DNA from: Parus major
Lineage: Eukaryota; Chordata; Aves; Passeriformes; Paridae
Direction: 5' to 3'
Assembly: GCF_001522545.3 (NCBI RefSeq)
Contig: NC_031768.1
Coordinates: 93,606,230-93,670,229 of the forward strand
DNA length: 64,000 bases
The notes under the pieces are model-generated. The model worked only from the letters and a program-made list of their open reading frames with translations, had not been told where the DNA came from and did no database searches. Shown here one piece after another: positions 1 to 25,319 of the stretch. Within the stretch, counting starts at the first letter, position 1. The number at the start of each line of letters is the position of its first letter. The position numbers and the translations under genes were made by a program.

Positions 1-3000
1 ACAGGGAGCACAGGGATGTTCCCTTAAAACTCCACAGTAATGGAAGAGAACACCTGGAGCCGCATGTTAAGCCCTTCTCTTCCACACAGTGAAGGACAGG
101 AGAGAGAAGGGACTTTTTGGGATGAGGTCACGTTGCTGCTGAGCGCACCCACCACAGCAGCCAGAGACGGGTGGGCATCAGCCTTCCATTCGGGCTCACA
201 GAGGGAGCTGTGGGCTCTGAGGGAAAAGCTGCTCCACATGTCCTTGGGCATAGCCAGGGACGCTCTTCTGCCTTACTGGAACACCTGTGACCCAGAGCCA
301 GGAAAATAAATGGCGAGGGAAAAGCCTGAAACAAAAGGTATCTGCCTCAGGCCGGCAGGAGAGGTGGGAAGGCTGAGGAGAAGCCCCAATCCAGGGAAGG
401 ATTTAAGGGCAGGCTCCCTGGGACAGGGACACCGAAGCCCAGTGACAGCTGCAGACCACAGGACAGGATCTGTGGCATCAGAGACAACCAGGTTGTTCTG
501 ACATCTCAGGTTTTTTACCTTGTAGCTATTCTGCTTTCAGTAACCACTTCCCTCCACTCCTTTTTTAATACACTTAAATGAGTTGTCACACAAACCACCC
601 TGCAACCTCACATTCAGTAGGTGAGTACAGTGCTAAAGCCCTGCAGAAACTGAAAATAAATGATTCTCTCCTCTAATAACATGGAAATTTGCTTGGAGCT
701 GAGTTCCCAAGCCCTGGCCCCTTGTCTGTCCCAATGAAAGGATTGAGGGCTACAAGCCACGTACCCAGCATTGGTTCTGGTAGGACAAAAACCTACCCTG
801 TAGGCTTTGTCACCAAATCAGGTTAAAAATTACAAACTATCATTAATAGCAGGTAGCAACCCTAGAGATCTCAAAAGAGCCAGTCTTTTAGTATAATTAA
901 ATATTTAAATATTTAAATATTTTAGTATTTTTTTATATGTTTAGTATATTTTTTCCACAAAGTCAGGAACTGATTTGATCAAAACATTTATAAAAACTTC
1001 GGAGAGGGCTCTTTGCTCTTTTTTCATGCTGCCATTTCAGCTATTGCTTACAACAACCAGGGAAATATTCATTCAGATATTATCCTTGTATGGGTTTTAA
1101 TACTAAGCAGAAATCTACTGAGAAACAAATGCACTGTTGGTGCAAAACCAAATCCACAGTAATGGTTTATTAGGAGAGGAACAGTTTTATACAGAGTTTA
1201 AGGGAATCTGCCTCCCACAGGAGAACACTGCAGCCAGCATCCCAACCTGTTACTGCACTGTAGGGAAGTCCATTGTGCTGGGAAAGGAGAGCTGTGAAGA
1301 TAGAACAGCAGTTTTTCTTCTGAACAGATAGCAAAAGCTTTCTCCAGTGCTTCTTCTGCTTAGAAGTAATCTGTCCATACCAGATAGCAGCTCCCAAATC
1401 ATTTACCAGAGTTGCAAAACCACAGATCAGAATCACAATCTCAAGTTGGAAGGAACCCATAAGGATTGAGTCCCACTCCCTGCAGGACTCCCCAACACAA
1501 AACTCAAGATCAGCATACTCCCTGCTATCCTCAAGCCCAAGGCTCTGGGCTACAAATACCAGCTTGTACCAAGTTGGGGCCATGAGTAGTGAGCAAAACA
1601 AGAGTATTTTATCTTTCTGTGTCATTTCTCAAGGTCTCACTAAAGCAGATTGTCTGCAATGACAAAGACTTAACTCAGTTCTGAGATCTCAGAACTTTTT
1701 GCCTCCTGTGACATGAGTCATGTCTGCTTTTACAGTGAAAAGGAAGAAAAATTACTTTGCCTGTTCATTTTGATATTTTTTAAATTCTTTCAATCCTATG
1801 TGACTATCAGAAAAGCTAATTAGATGTTCCCCTACATTGTTTGTGAAATAAAATTGCAGTTTGTGGAACTCCCTATAATCACTCATGTATTACTGTAATG
1901 CAGTATCTGCAATAAGAAGTTATCCAACTCATTAACCATGAAGGAAGCATTGCAAGTCCTGGAACACAGAGAAGTCATCATTTGCCTGCTTTTCAGCATC
2001 TTTATGTAGACTCTGTGTGCGGTGTGCCTGTGGGGAGATGAACAGCCAGAAGAGGGTAGCATAAGTTAGTTAATAAACCTCATTTGTAAAGCAGAGTTAT
2101 TTTTGAGAGAAACACCTACTTGCATTTCTTGCCACAAGGTAGAGAAACATAACACTGAAAAACTCATCACCAAGCTTTTGTCAGAAGGTGGGAAGGCAGA
2201 TTTGCAGTCAGAACTGATGAGGATTAGACTGACAGCAGGATGCAGAGCTCTTGCACTCTGTTAACCCTTGTTTGACCAATGCCTCTGTTAATAAAAATGC
2301 ACACCCAAAGCAACTTCATTACGTTGATCTTAGGGGATTGCAGCACAAGTCAGCAAAACTAACTCAGTGTTACTGAGTACATTCTGGCACATGATCATGT
2401 CTGCAGCATGAAAAGCCAGATGGGGAAGGCATGGAAATGCGCTGAGAGCAACTTAAGGGGGTGATTCCAGGCTAGGTAATAAAATATCAAACAGAAGCTT
2501 GCTGAGTTCACCAGGCAGATGCATATTTGACAACCTGAATCAAAAGGATCCTCTTGCTTCTGCCTCTAATGCCCACCCAAGATAGAATGCTGCTCCCAGA
2601 GTCTGCATGCAGTAAATGAGTATTCACAAAGGGAATGTTGCTGTATCTAGCAGAAGCAGAGACATCAGCTCACAGGAGCTTTAGGGAATCCTCTTCTATG
2701 CTGGGGATTGTCCCCTATCAATGCACATGACTCTAAACAGACCAGAATTGCTGCTGGGCATTTCATTATACAGGGAGCATATCTACATAGGTTAGCTTGC
2801 AGTTTTTTCTTTATAGAGACCAAACAGCAGAACTCTTCTCTGAGAATTTCATAGGGCTTGACTGAGGAGGTACATGAAAGGACAAGGAGGACTGGGGGAT
2901 GGCTGTTCTTGTTTGCATCACAGTCATGGTTAGAAATCCCAGAAAGGATCAGGACTCCACTATGCTGTGTTGCACACTCATGCAGGATAGAAAAAGCAGC

Positions 3001-3217
3001 AGCCTGAAAAAGGAAGCTGAATCAGACTAAGTGAGAAGGGAAATAGGTGTGAAGACATGAAATACCACGCCCAGGAGCTTGCACCCAGTAACTGGACAAG
3101 GAACAGAAAATTCCTGTTCTGTCAACTTGCTTCTGGCAGAGCTGCTTTAAATAGCTCAGAGGTTGTTAGGTGAGAAAGACTGTGTGTGTGTTTACACCTT
3201 GGAAAGGCACTGAGGAG
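1..3217. other. Intergenic flank downstream of TBX19
   Basis: I recognise no gene here. Open frames are short and have no matching splice sites or familiar protein motifs. The only element I can name is a degraded CR1 fragment near 1.42-1.53 kb. There is an A/T-rich stretch at about 891-930 made of repeated attta/aatat units. In human the next genes beyond TBX19 are the XCL chemokines; I see no chemokine-like exon in this stretch. Confidence 0.5.
1423..1530 (-). repeat. CR1 LINE 3'-end fragment
   Basis: The stretch reads as the reverse complement of a CR1 3' end: an aatcacaat start, then gttggaaggaaccca, a gattgagtccca segment, and ctccctgcaggactcccc. It is diverged and short, so it is an old 5'-truncated insertion. 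It overlaps a 151-codon open frame on the minus strand that I do not regard as a gene. Confidence 0.6.
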
Positions 3218-4027
3218 ATAATACACCATGTATTCATAGTTTATTTGTACTCTGTAGCTAAAGCAAAGTGGAAATGCAAGCTGAATATTTTTTCTGTAAT
3301 TCTTTTCCCTCCACCCTTTCAAAAATAGCACATATTGGAAATACTGGAACTTTCAATTTCAAAGAGTGTAGGATCAGACTCCAAATGCTAAACTAGCTGC
3401 CCTTCACCCTGCTGCTACAATGCAGCCACTTTTGCAGCTTGAGTGTGCCCACTGTCCCCATGGCACACACAGCAAAGAGCAGCTGGAGAAGGGAAGGGGA
3501 CGGTGAATGCTGTATGCAGCTGGCATTAGGATGTCAGACTAATCTCATACCCTGAGGGGTTTAGTTTCAGGTATTGTGAAAACCCCTGTGTAAGAGATTC
3601 AGAAAGCCTTTAAAGCAGTGCTGTCCCTTCAAATGACCAGTTGCAAACTTGCTCACAGTTTTCCCTGGACTTGGCTGTTAGTTACAGAAGGAAATTCTAA
3701 AATGAGATGCGAGTATCCAGCTGCCACGTTTGCTTCACTCAGTCCCAAGTCTCTGATCATTTTAATGTGATATAGAAGCAAAGCTAACTAAAAAGATTAT
3801 TTCTGGACATCATCCTGAATGATGCATAAAAGATGCAGTAACAAGCTGGTTCCTGTAATATCTCCTGCCTTTGCATTTTGGCTTAGCTGGCACACAAAAG
3901 GTACATTATGAGAAGTGATGAAGTCCTTTTCCTGCATACATTCTGCTTTGCACTGCAGTCCTTGGGGATCATTTACCATTTGTGTCAGTCTTGGCTGGCC
4001 AAGCTTCCCTCGGGAGCTGCCTGTCCA
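3218..4027 (-). other. TBX19: Probable TBX19 3' UTR
   Basis: The sequence runs downstream (leftward) of the TBX19 stop codon at 4028-4030. The first AATAAA on the minus strand reads as TTTATT at 3240-3245, about 790 bases beyond the stop, which would give a UTR of ordinary length. A second candidate AATAAA lies at 1166-1171. The end is inferred only from the signal; no transcript evidence is available. Confidence 0.4.
3240..3245 (-). terminator. TBX19: Candidate TBX19 polyadenylation signal
   Basis: TTTATT on the plus strand is AATAAA on the coding strand of TBX19. It is the nearest canonical hexamer I found after the stop. A TG-rich stretch (tgtgtgtgtg) lies about 60 bases further along the transcript direction, as is common downstream of cleavage sites. 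Confidence 0.4.
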
Positions 4028-17022
<12,995 letters not shown>

Positions 17023-17055
17023 GACGGCTTTACTGCCAGAAACTTCAGGTAGCTG
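17023..17055 (-). other. TBX19: TBX19 5' UTR piece and upstream splice acceptor
   Basis: Directly upstream of the start codon the coding strand reads a T-rich tract (tttagcttattatttttgtcttttcag) followed by 33 bases of UTR and then GTCATGG. This is a convincing 3' splice site, so the first coding exon probably has a non-coding exon further right, somewhere in 17.1-25 kb. I could not locate that exon or the promoter. Confidence 0.55.
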
Positions 17056-17650
17056 CTGAAAAGACAAAAATAATAAGCTAAATAAAAAAAAGAAGTCAGT
17101 TCGTTGGGCACCGTCTGACAAACGTGCTCTCCTCACTCTTCTGCCACTGCCTGGCTCTTTCCCCTGGAAGTCCCAATGGGCAGTGACACCAGTGTGTGGA
17201 GGTTTACGCACACGCTCCACACAAAAAGAGGACTATCTCCTAATTACCTGTTAGACAGTCAGGTGGGTGGCTGGCTGATGACTCAATTGGCTGCCTTGAA
17301 AGAAGAGTCCTCCATCCAAATTAGCATGCTTTTATCTTTTTTCAACCTGAAGTGGGTCTAATTGTTCTGCTTGAGAACCAGGTTTCCATTAATGAAAATT
17401 GTTTCATTTCCAGACTGAAACAATGCATGGAAATTGCATTCACGCTGGTGCGGACTCTAACTGAAGGAGCTGGGAAGAGTCAAGATAGTTACACAGAGAA
17501 GGTTGTCTTAAAATATTTTCACCATGAATGTCGCATAAATGCATTAACCTCATTCTTCTACATTCCTAAATCAAAATATAGCAGTAAGAGACCTTTCTGC
17601 ACCGAGGTTTCAATGCACAAGGAGAAGGCAGTATCCCTGCATTCCATTGT

Positions 17651-17671
17651 GGATGGACATTGTGTCCATCC
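17651..17671. repeat. 9-bp perfect inverted repeat, 3-base loop
   Basis: GGATGGACA is followed by ttg and its exact reverse complement TGTCCATCC. It is a short hairpin in intergenic sequence about 600 bases upstream of the TBX19 coding exon. Chance is a reasonable explanation. Confidence 0.6.
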
Positions 17672-18439
17672 CTTGGTCCCTTTGTCATTCACAAAACCCC
17701 TGCTGCACCTTGCAGGTGGCTGAACACCGCTCTGGCTGCCTTTCCAGGGACAGACTGCACACTTCTGGGCTGGGATGAGCTTAACTGCCTGAGGCCTGGC
17801 ACTGCTGACCAAATCAAAGTCCATCTCATGCAAAAGCATTCCAAAAAGTCATTCCCTCCCACCTCATGCTGAGACCTTCTCTGATCCAACAACACATGCC
17901 CTCCACAAAAAAACCCACCATTTTACTGAGGACTCCAACAATCTCCGCATTCAGCCAAGGAGAGGAGAGCTGTGAGTTTGGTCCCCTGCTGGAGGGTTAA
18001 GTGGAAGCCACACAAATAACTGTGACCTGCCTGAAAACACTGGACTTTGGTATATAACAAATGCTGGAATACCTAACTTCTCCTGATACATCTCTGATAA
18101 TGTCTTTTAAATTTCTGCTCTGTTGAACTTGACATAGGGACTTGAGTATGAAAACATAGTCCTAGAGAACATTTTTAGAGAAATACATTTTCTGTCTGTT
18201 TATTGAGAACTTTGCATTCTTTCAATTCAATAGTCCCTGTTGAATTTTTGTGCTTCTGCCTCTTCTAGAAAGACAAAATGACTTTGAGGATCACTGTTGG
18301 GATTTTTTACAGACAAGAAAGAGCATGGCACACTTTATAAAACAGAATTTAAGTTAAATCCATCATCCATAAGGCTCAACAGATCTTGCCTTTAAAAAAA
18401 CTGAGAGGTACCATCCACCTAAACAACAATGGCCAGACC

Positions 18440-18496
18440 TTGATGGCACCTTATTTAGCACCCTTCCAACCCAAATCATTCTATGATTCTATGCTG
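18440..18496 (+). repeat. CR1 LINE 3' tail
   Basis: The end reads cccttccaacccaaatcattctatgattctatg, with two copies of the attctatg tail repeat that marks CR1 3' termini. Only the last 60-90 bases of the element are recognisable. Confidence 0.85.
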
Positions 18497-21400
18497 CTTT
18501 CAAACTTCACACTCTGACACCTCTTCCCCTCTTCTTTTTTTAATTATCAACTCAAAACAAAAATACCTAAACTATTTTATAACTAAACTTAAAACAGGTG
18601 AGTTACATTTGCAGGTGTCAGCAATTTCTGGTTGATAAACAGCCCATTTTCACTGCTGAACAACTAAAGAATGTACTTCAAAATCTATAGGATATTTAGG
18701 TACCTGGAAGGGTACCACTTTGAATTTGGAAAAATAATTGCATCTCAGGTAGGCTGGTGTAAATGGAACATGTTTATGTTTGGCTTCCCCTTTCCAAATA
18801 CTCAAAGAGGATAAAGAAGCTGCTACTGAATTTTTTCCCTACATGTGATCAAATGGCATAGGAAATGCATACGAGACTATATGAGACAGTTTTAAATTTT
18901 ATTATACTACAGATGCAAATAGCTGGAGCTGGTAGAAGTGCCATGAATTTCAATTCAACATCTTCAGGTTTTCAGTAAGTTCTAAAACAGGTACATGTTA
19001 CTTTGGGATTTTTTTTAGCTGAAGCCCTATTTCCATACAGCCTTTTTAGATATAATTGCTCAGAAATCAGAAGAGTCAAAGTTAAGGCAGGTAAAGTGAC
19101 AACAGCTCATAAAAGTAATAATATTCCAGTAGTTACACACAGTTTTTTCGACAGACAAATAAAAAGAGGAGCAGCCTGGCTTTCAGAAGTACTCACTGCC
19201 CATCTCTCCTGCAGGGCTTTAAGTGGAGTGATACTGGATTAAAGCCTCCAAAAATCAGATCCCATCTACCTTCCTCAAGATGCTTAGAACTTAAAGGAAA
19301 CCAAAAGTATGCAAAAAAGCAACAACAGTTCACGTTGTTGGAAGGGTTTCCAAATGAGGCAGTGAAACTCTCTCACCAGCAGACACTGGTGCATCACTAG
19401 AGGTAAAGAATATGCTCAGCAAAGATGGGTTGGAAATGGAGGCTGCCACAAAGCAAAAGGGAGGTCCTGCTTGGAGTGCAGTGCTTGCCCAAGCACTCCT
19501 GGGACTGAGCTGTAGAGAAGGAGGGGTAATGGATAATGGACCTGTTTCAGTAGTGGGCTGGGAAGAGAGTTTTTCATCAATAAGACTGGATTGTTTTTCA
19601 CAGCTAGCATCCCCAAGCACGAATGTTTTTACTTCGGAGTATCATACTAAAATTTGTATCCTGCCCAGTAAAAAAATGCACTTTCAGATCTCAGAAGTGG
19701 GTAACACTTGTGTGCGTATGGTTATCACTCATACAAGGTGTCTGATTCTTGAAAGTCTAGTGTCCAGAGGAAAAAATAAACCACAAATCTAACAACTTAA
19801 AATACCTGACTTTCACAGTTTGAATTTTAGTAACTGTTACCATAGCTCAGGACACCTGAAACCACAGCATTTTCCAAAATGAGAGTAGTTACCTGTGGCT
19901 GGTTAGTGGGAATGGCCCAATTGCTATTTTCAGCATGGAGAAGGTTGTTTCAGCTCCTGTTCAGCCTAAGAGCAATTTCTGTTGCGTGTAGCAGAAGGCA
20001 GAGTTTGCCACTGACACATCTTTCCAATCTAAAAGAATTAGCCAAAGAAATAATAAGTTTACAAGTATGCAAGCACATGTTCAGCTGCATGTACTTGGGC
20101 CTGAGATTTTACTTTAAGACACTTCCAGATTCTGTGAATGAAGCTTCTTTGTGCACTGTTTCACTCAGCTGCCATGGGAGAGGGCTGCAGAACAGAAAGC
20201 AGATAGACTCAGAGTCACAGTTGTTTGTTTATTGTTGGCTTTTCATTTAACAAAAATATTACATGTGGAAATTTACTTTGAATATTCAGCCTGTTTTAGG
20301 AGAAGTGAGAGACACCCTCTAATCTTCTGTCTCTCCATCCACCTAAGCAGCAACTTGGAATGCTTTCCAAGCAACCATTCTTTCTCCTACTTTCTTGCAA
20401 GATTAGTATTTCCAAGTCTACAGGTGCTGAAACAGAGGCCCAAACAGATTAATGTCACTGGCTGTAGGTATTGCCAGGGCATGGAGAACAATCCATTCTC
20501 AGATGTGGCTTATTTCTTCGACTGGAAGTTAAATTTCCCTGAACCTGACATTTGAAGAAAAAGTAGCTGTACTTAGAGAGAAGCACAGTAAATGTTCCTG
20601 GTGACTGACAGCCAGTGCCAGGGCCAAAGGACAGAAGACTGTTTATTGCCCCTCTAGCACTTGTCACCCATTTAATTAGACAAGCAAATCAGTGGGCACA
20701 GCAGAAGGAGCAGAAAATGCCCTTACAAAACCTGCAAATTTGTAAGCTTTCCCTGAAACACAGCTGGGAGAGCTGAGCACTTCCAAGCAGGGATCAGACT
20801 CCTTGTGGCACACAGACAGAACTAGCTCAAAACACAAGCACAACATTTACAATCATCTCCAATTTATTAAAAATAATTTAACAACTCATATTTTAAATGA
20901 AGCAACGAGGACTGGGGAGAGCAGTGAAAGAACAATCAGAACAATCCTTCAATACTTATTTAACTTCACTTACCAAGTTACAGCAGAAAAAAGCAAGGGG
21001 TTATTTTTGACTTTCTAATTACGCTTGTTCTTAAATGCCCCTGGCTGCCAGCTGGTGAGGTACACAGAAAGAAGGGGGGAAAAAAGCAAACAAGAAAAAA
21101 GGTAATTAAAGAGGGCTTTCTTGCCTTGACATTGGATAGCTGTTTTTTGGCCTTTAGCTGTATGTTTCCAAAGAAAAGGCAGCCTTTCATCATCAGATGA
21201 AATTGCAGAAAATAAGACTCACTCTTTCCATCTCCAAAGCTCCCAGAGCACCATTCAACCAACCCCCCTCTGAACACTGAGTCCCAACAGCACCGGGAAA
21301 TGTAACCTCCATCACCATGACACTCCCAGGAAATCAACACCTATCAACTACCACGGAATAATTAAGAATGGATAAAAAGACAGCTGCTTTCCTTCTGTTT

Positions 21401-21704
21401 TTTAATCATGTATCCAGCCCCTTAAGAGATTGCTAGGCTAGAGGAGACTTAAAGAAGATTAGCCTTTTCATTAATGTGGGGGTGGGGGGACAGTTTCAAT
21501 AACTTCCCCAGGGTATGTTTTTAGCAGCTAGGCAAGCAGCGTGTTCAAGTGGTACCTCCCTGTCTGGTGTTGTAACTGAGATTACACTGAGATTAATTTT
21601 GAACCCAAGGACCAGGGAAGGCTTTCCACAACAATCTTTCTGCTTTTTAAAATGAGAAGGAAGAAAGCAAACAAACAAACCCAAAGAAAAAAAACTAAAT
21701 GTAG

Positions 21705-22728
21705 TGTGATGGGTTGACCCTGTATAGGTGCCAGGTACCTGCCAAAGGGTGGGTGCTGCTCTGTCTCTCCCATCCTCTGCCCTCTTCAGCAGGGACAGAG
21801 AAAATATTTCAAATGGCTCATGGGTTGAAATAAGGACAGGGAGAGATCACTCACCAGGTACCATCATGGGCAAAACAGGCTTGACTTGGGGAGATTAGTT
21901 TAATTTATTACCAATGAAAACTGAGTAAGCTAGTAAGAAATAAAGCCTAAATGTTAAAATCCCTTCCCTGCACCCCTCATTTCTTCCCAGGCCTGACTTC
22001 CCTCCTGATTTTCTCTTCCTCCTCCCTTCCACCTTCTCAGGGGAAGGACTCCTCACACTCTTCCCCTGCTCCAGCACAGGATTCCTCCTATGGAAAACAA
22101 CCCTCCATGAACTTCTCCGCCAGCCCTTCCCACAGTTTTTTACATGGTGCTCTAGCACGGGTCACTTCCATGAGGTGCAATCCTTCAGGAACAGGCTGCT
22201 GCAGCGTGGGTCCTCTGTGGGGTCACAAGTCCTGCCAGCAAACCTGCTCCAGTGTGGGTTCCTCTGTCCAGGAGTCTGCTCCAGCTTGGGCTTCCCACAA
22301 ATCCCAGCCTCCTATGGGCATCCATCTGCTCTGGCAGGTGGGTCTCTGCAGCATCCCCACGGACCTCCACGAGCTGCAGGGCACAGCTGCCTCACCACAC
22401 TCAGCACCATGGGCTGCAGGGGAATCTCTGCTCAGGTACCTGGAGCACCTCCTGCCGCTCCTTCTCCACTGACCTTGGTGTCTGCAGGTCTGCTTCTCTC
22501 ACACATTCTCTCCCATCTCTTTGGATGTGTTAGTGCAAGGGGTTTTTCTCCTCAAATACGTTATCCCAGAGGCACTCTTGCTGTTGGGCTCAGCCTTGGC
22601 CAGCAGCAGACTCATCTTGGAACCAGCTGGCCTTGGCTCTATCAACCTATAGGAAGCTTCTGGCAGCTCCTCAGGGAAGCCACCCCTGTAGCCCCCTCAC
22701 CAAAACATTGATAGCAAACCAAGTATAT
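21705..22728. mobile_element. Solo LTR of an endogenous retrovirus, about 1 kb
   Basis: The element begins tgtgatgggttgaccctg and runs through gggagagatcactcacc, gacttggggagattagtttaatttattacc and a run of repeated tcctccagtgtgggtcc-like units, to ttatcccagaggcactcttgc and gccacccctgtagccccctcacc. This is the layout of a multicopy LTR I know from bird genomes. No gag, pol or env sequence lies on either side, so it is a solo LTR left by recombination. The right end is uncertain: an imperfect target duplication (atgtag left, atgcag right) would put it at about 22728. An AATAAA lies inside at about 21940-21950. Confidence 0.8.
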
Positions 22729-23178
22729 GCAGTCAGGCTGGTGATTAATGTAAGTTAGTTTATTTTAAACAATAACTATACTTTTCCCTAATTTGTTTCT
22801 TTCTACTTGAAGACCTTCAGTGACGTCTTCAGACATGAATTATCACCTGGAGGAAGAAACTATTACTGGTCCCGTCTTTAAGATCAGAAAATAATTTAAA
22901 AAGTAAGAGATTCTAAGGAGAGCTTAAAGTCCTGCTTACATCTCAGAACAAAAGTAATACATTCAGTGTTTACTGAGCAAACCAAACATGCACTTTTGAC
23001 CTGGATGCGTAGGTTAAAGCTTTCTGCTAACAATGAGGGTTAACAAGTTGCAAATATAACTCCATTTAAGCAGTTGATTCTCTCAAAAGTGATGAGCCTG
23101 ACACATCCTGTTACACAAACAGAAACCACAGGAGCATATGCCCATGATAAAATACTTTCTTTTCACACCACATATTGC

Positions 23179-23525
23179 ATCATAGAATGGTTTGGGTTGG
23201 AAGAGACCTTCAAGATCATCTTTCTCCAGCCCCCCTGCCATGGGCAGCTACACCTTCTGCTAGACCAGGTTGCTCAGAGCCCCATCCAGCCTGGCCTTGA
23301 ACATTTCCAGGGATGGGGCATCCACAGCTTCTCTGGGAAATCGGTTCCTGTGTCTCACAATAAAGGATTTCTTACAAATCCTTAATCTAAACCTCCCTTC
23401 TTCCAGTATGAAGCTGTTCACCCTTGTCCTGTCACTATGTGCCCTTGTACAAAGCCCCTCTCCAGCTTTCAGTATTTCCCCAGGTTTTAGGGCATGACAG
23501 CCCCTCAGAGCTGCAATGAAATCTC
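23179..23525 (-). repeat. CR1 LINE 3'-end fragment, antisense
   Basis: It starts catcatagaatggtttgggttggaagagacct, then agaccaggttgctcagagcc, catccagcctggccttgaaca and cttgtcctgtcactatgtgc. This is the reverse complement of a CR1 3' end, about 350 bases long. It matches the canonical sequence better than the copies at 1.4 and 5.6 kb, so it is probably younger. Confidence 0.92.
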
Positions 23526-25313
23526 ACTGACCAGGTGACACTCTCATTGTACCGTTTTTCCACTACACCCATGTTACTCCACACTTATCCCCACGGAGGT
23601 TTTGAAGCACGAATTCTCGGGAATAACTTCTCTTAGAGATGCCACAAGGGAACGCAAGAGAAACTTAAAAGGGTTTCAACCAGGCTAACTTAAAATAGCA
23701 ATCCCAAAGATTGGCAGCTTAGATAGACTATTCCATCTCTAATTCACCAGCAGCTTTCATCTGGAAAGTGAGAAAAACAGAATTTTTTCCCCTTTAGGAC
23801 TCTCCAGCACTTCATGGCTGGGCAGCTACAATCCTGTACCCCCACACATATTGAGCTCAACAGCAAAGGTGCAAGCAAGGGATGGAAATAACTATCAACC
23901 CCCCACCTTTGAATGGCTCACATCCATGAAATACCTTCTCTTGCAAATCAGACCTTGGGGAAGGAGAAGGGAAAGGGGCAGACATTACAGCAGCTTTCCA
24001 AGAGTCTTGTCACTGTATTTGAATGCTGGTGACTTTGCAAGATAATAGGATTCAGGTCTAGATGCTGTAGCACAACTGGGAAACCCTTTCAGAGAATTTC
24101 TAAGGAGCAAGTTCATTAATCACCAGAATGCGCTTTAGGGCAGCTGATTGCTGTTTAGGGATTTCAGATGAAGATTTCACATTTATTTAATCATTCAAGT
24201 ATTAAGACCTCAGCATGAGTCTGAAGTGGCAAAGTTCAACAGCTTTGTGGTTATGCAGGAGGCCGAGTTAGGCAAGCAAAACACCTCTAAGCTATTAGAC
24301 AGGGAAAGGATTTATTGCCCTTTGAGGAATCACAGTTGTCTTGATATGACACAGACGTATCCAGCTTTCCTGACATTCCTGGGACACTAACCTTTTCAAA
24401 AAGATAAAATGCAAACCCCTAGGTTTCTACACTACAGAAGGCTGCTGCTTGTATTCCAAACACAACTTTGGAGTTTCCTGTAGGACAGAAATTTCAGTTG
24501 TGTCAGCTGCAAGAGAGCTTGCTTAGAAGAACAATCAAAAAACCATGAAAAAAAGATAATTGAAAACTTAACACAGTCTCCCACAGCACACAAGTCTCAC
24601 CACCACCCCTGCAGACAGGAAAAAAAAACGCCTGCCTGTCAATTAGGAGAAAGTGTAACATAGCCTGAACAGCCTGATGCACACCAAGCCTTGACACTCT
24701 GCCATAGAATATTAAACCTTTGGATGCATAGCAGGCACACACTTAAACAGACCAGCTTTTTGAAAGTTAAAATAAATAAAATAATTGCCTCTAATTACTT
24801 TTAACACACCTTCATAGATTACTGATATTTTACTTCATTTACATTTTATTGAGTGTACATCAGCAGTAAGGACATATTTATTTCAGAGGTAGGTTGTTTC
24901 CTGTTGTCTTTGCTGACAGAATAGCACCAGGCATTATTTTCTCTGTAGTATGGACTAAGGACAGCTTGTTGGCTTACCTAAGTTGACTCTAGAGGTCAGT
25001 AAATAAGAAGCAATAAAAATATCATCCTCACCTTAACAACTCCACTCTTGACAACCAGCTGTCTAGGTGCCTGCAACTGCTAGGTGAAGCTGCTGCAAAA
25101 CATTGGTGACTCAAAAACTCCCCCCAGCTGTACAAGTTGTGTGCACAGCAAAGGAAGTGAGGACAGGACAATAATTTAAAAAAAAAACCAAACACAAAAA
25201 CAAAAGGAAACAAACTACTCACAGCAATTTCAGCATCATCTGGAGAATCAGCATCATTTAAAAAAACATAGGAACATTAACCGTAAGAACAATTCATTTA
25301 ATGCAATGATAAC

Positions 25314-25319
25314 TTTATT
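25314..25319 (-). terminator. SFT2D2: Candidate distal SFT2D2 polyadenylation signal
   Basis: TTTATT on the plus strand is AATAAA on the minus strand. It is the most distal of three canonical hexamers after the SFT2D2 stop. Which one is used cannot be told from sequence. Confidence 0.3.

Larger units (their letters stand above)
17056..25313. other. Intergenic region between TBX19 and SFT2D2
   Basis: No protein-coding exon is recognised. It holds the start of TBX19 transcription (position unknown), a CR1 tail at 18.44-18.50 kb, a solo LTR at about 21.7-22.7 kb and a CR1 fragment at 23.18-23.53 kb. A 9-bp perfect inverted repeat lies at 17651-17671. A possible diverged MIR-like stretch lies near 20.41-20.48 kb. 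The remainder is unremarkable A/T-rich sequence. Confidence 0.6.

Noticed and set aside
1170..1625. 151-codon open frame on the minus strand
   Set aside because: It overlaps a CR1 fragment, has no splice or promoter context and no recognisable domain.
20410..20480. A third MIR-like stretch (ggtgctgaaacagaggccc and following)
   Set aside because: The resemblance covers too few bases to call; mentioned only as a possibility in the intergenic entry.
21895..22711. Frames of 170-180 codons at 21.9-22.7 kb
   Set aside because: They lie inside the solo LTR, which is non-coding; the Ser/Pro/Leu-rich products reflect its internal repeats.
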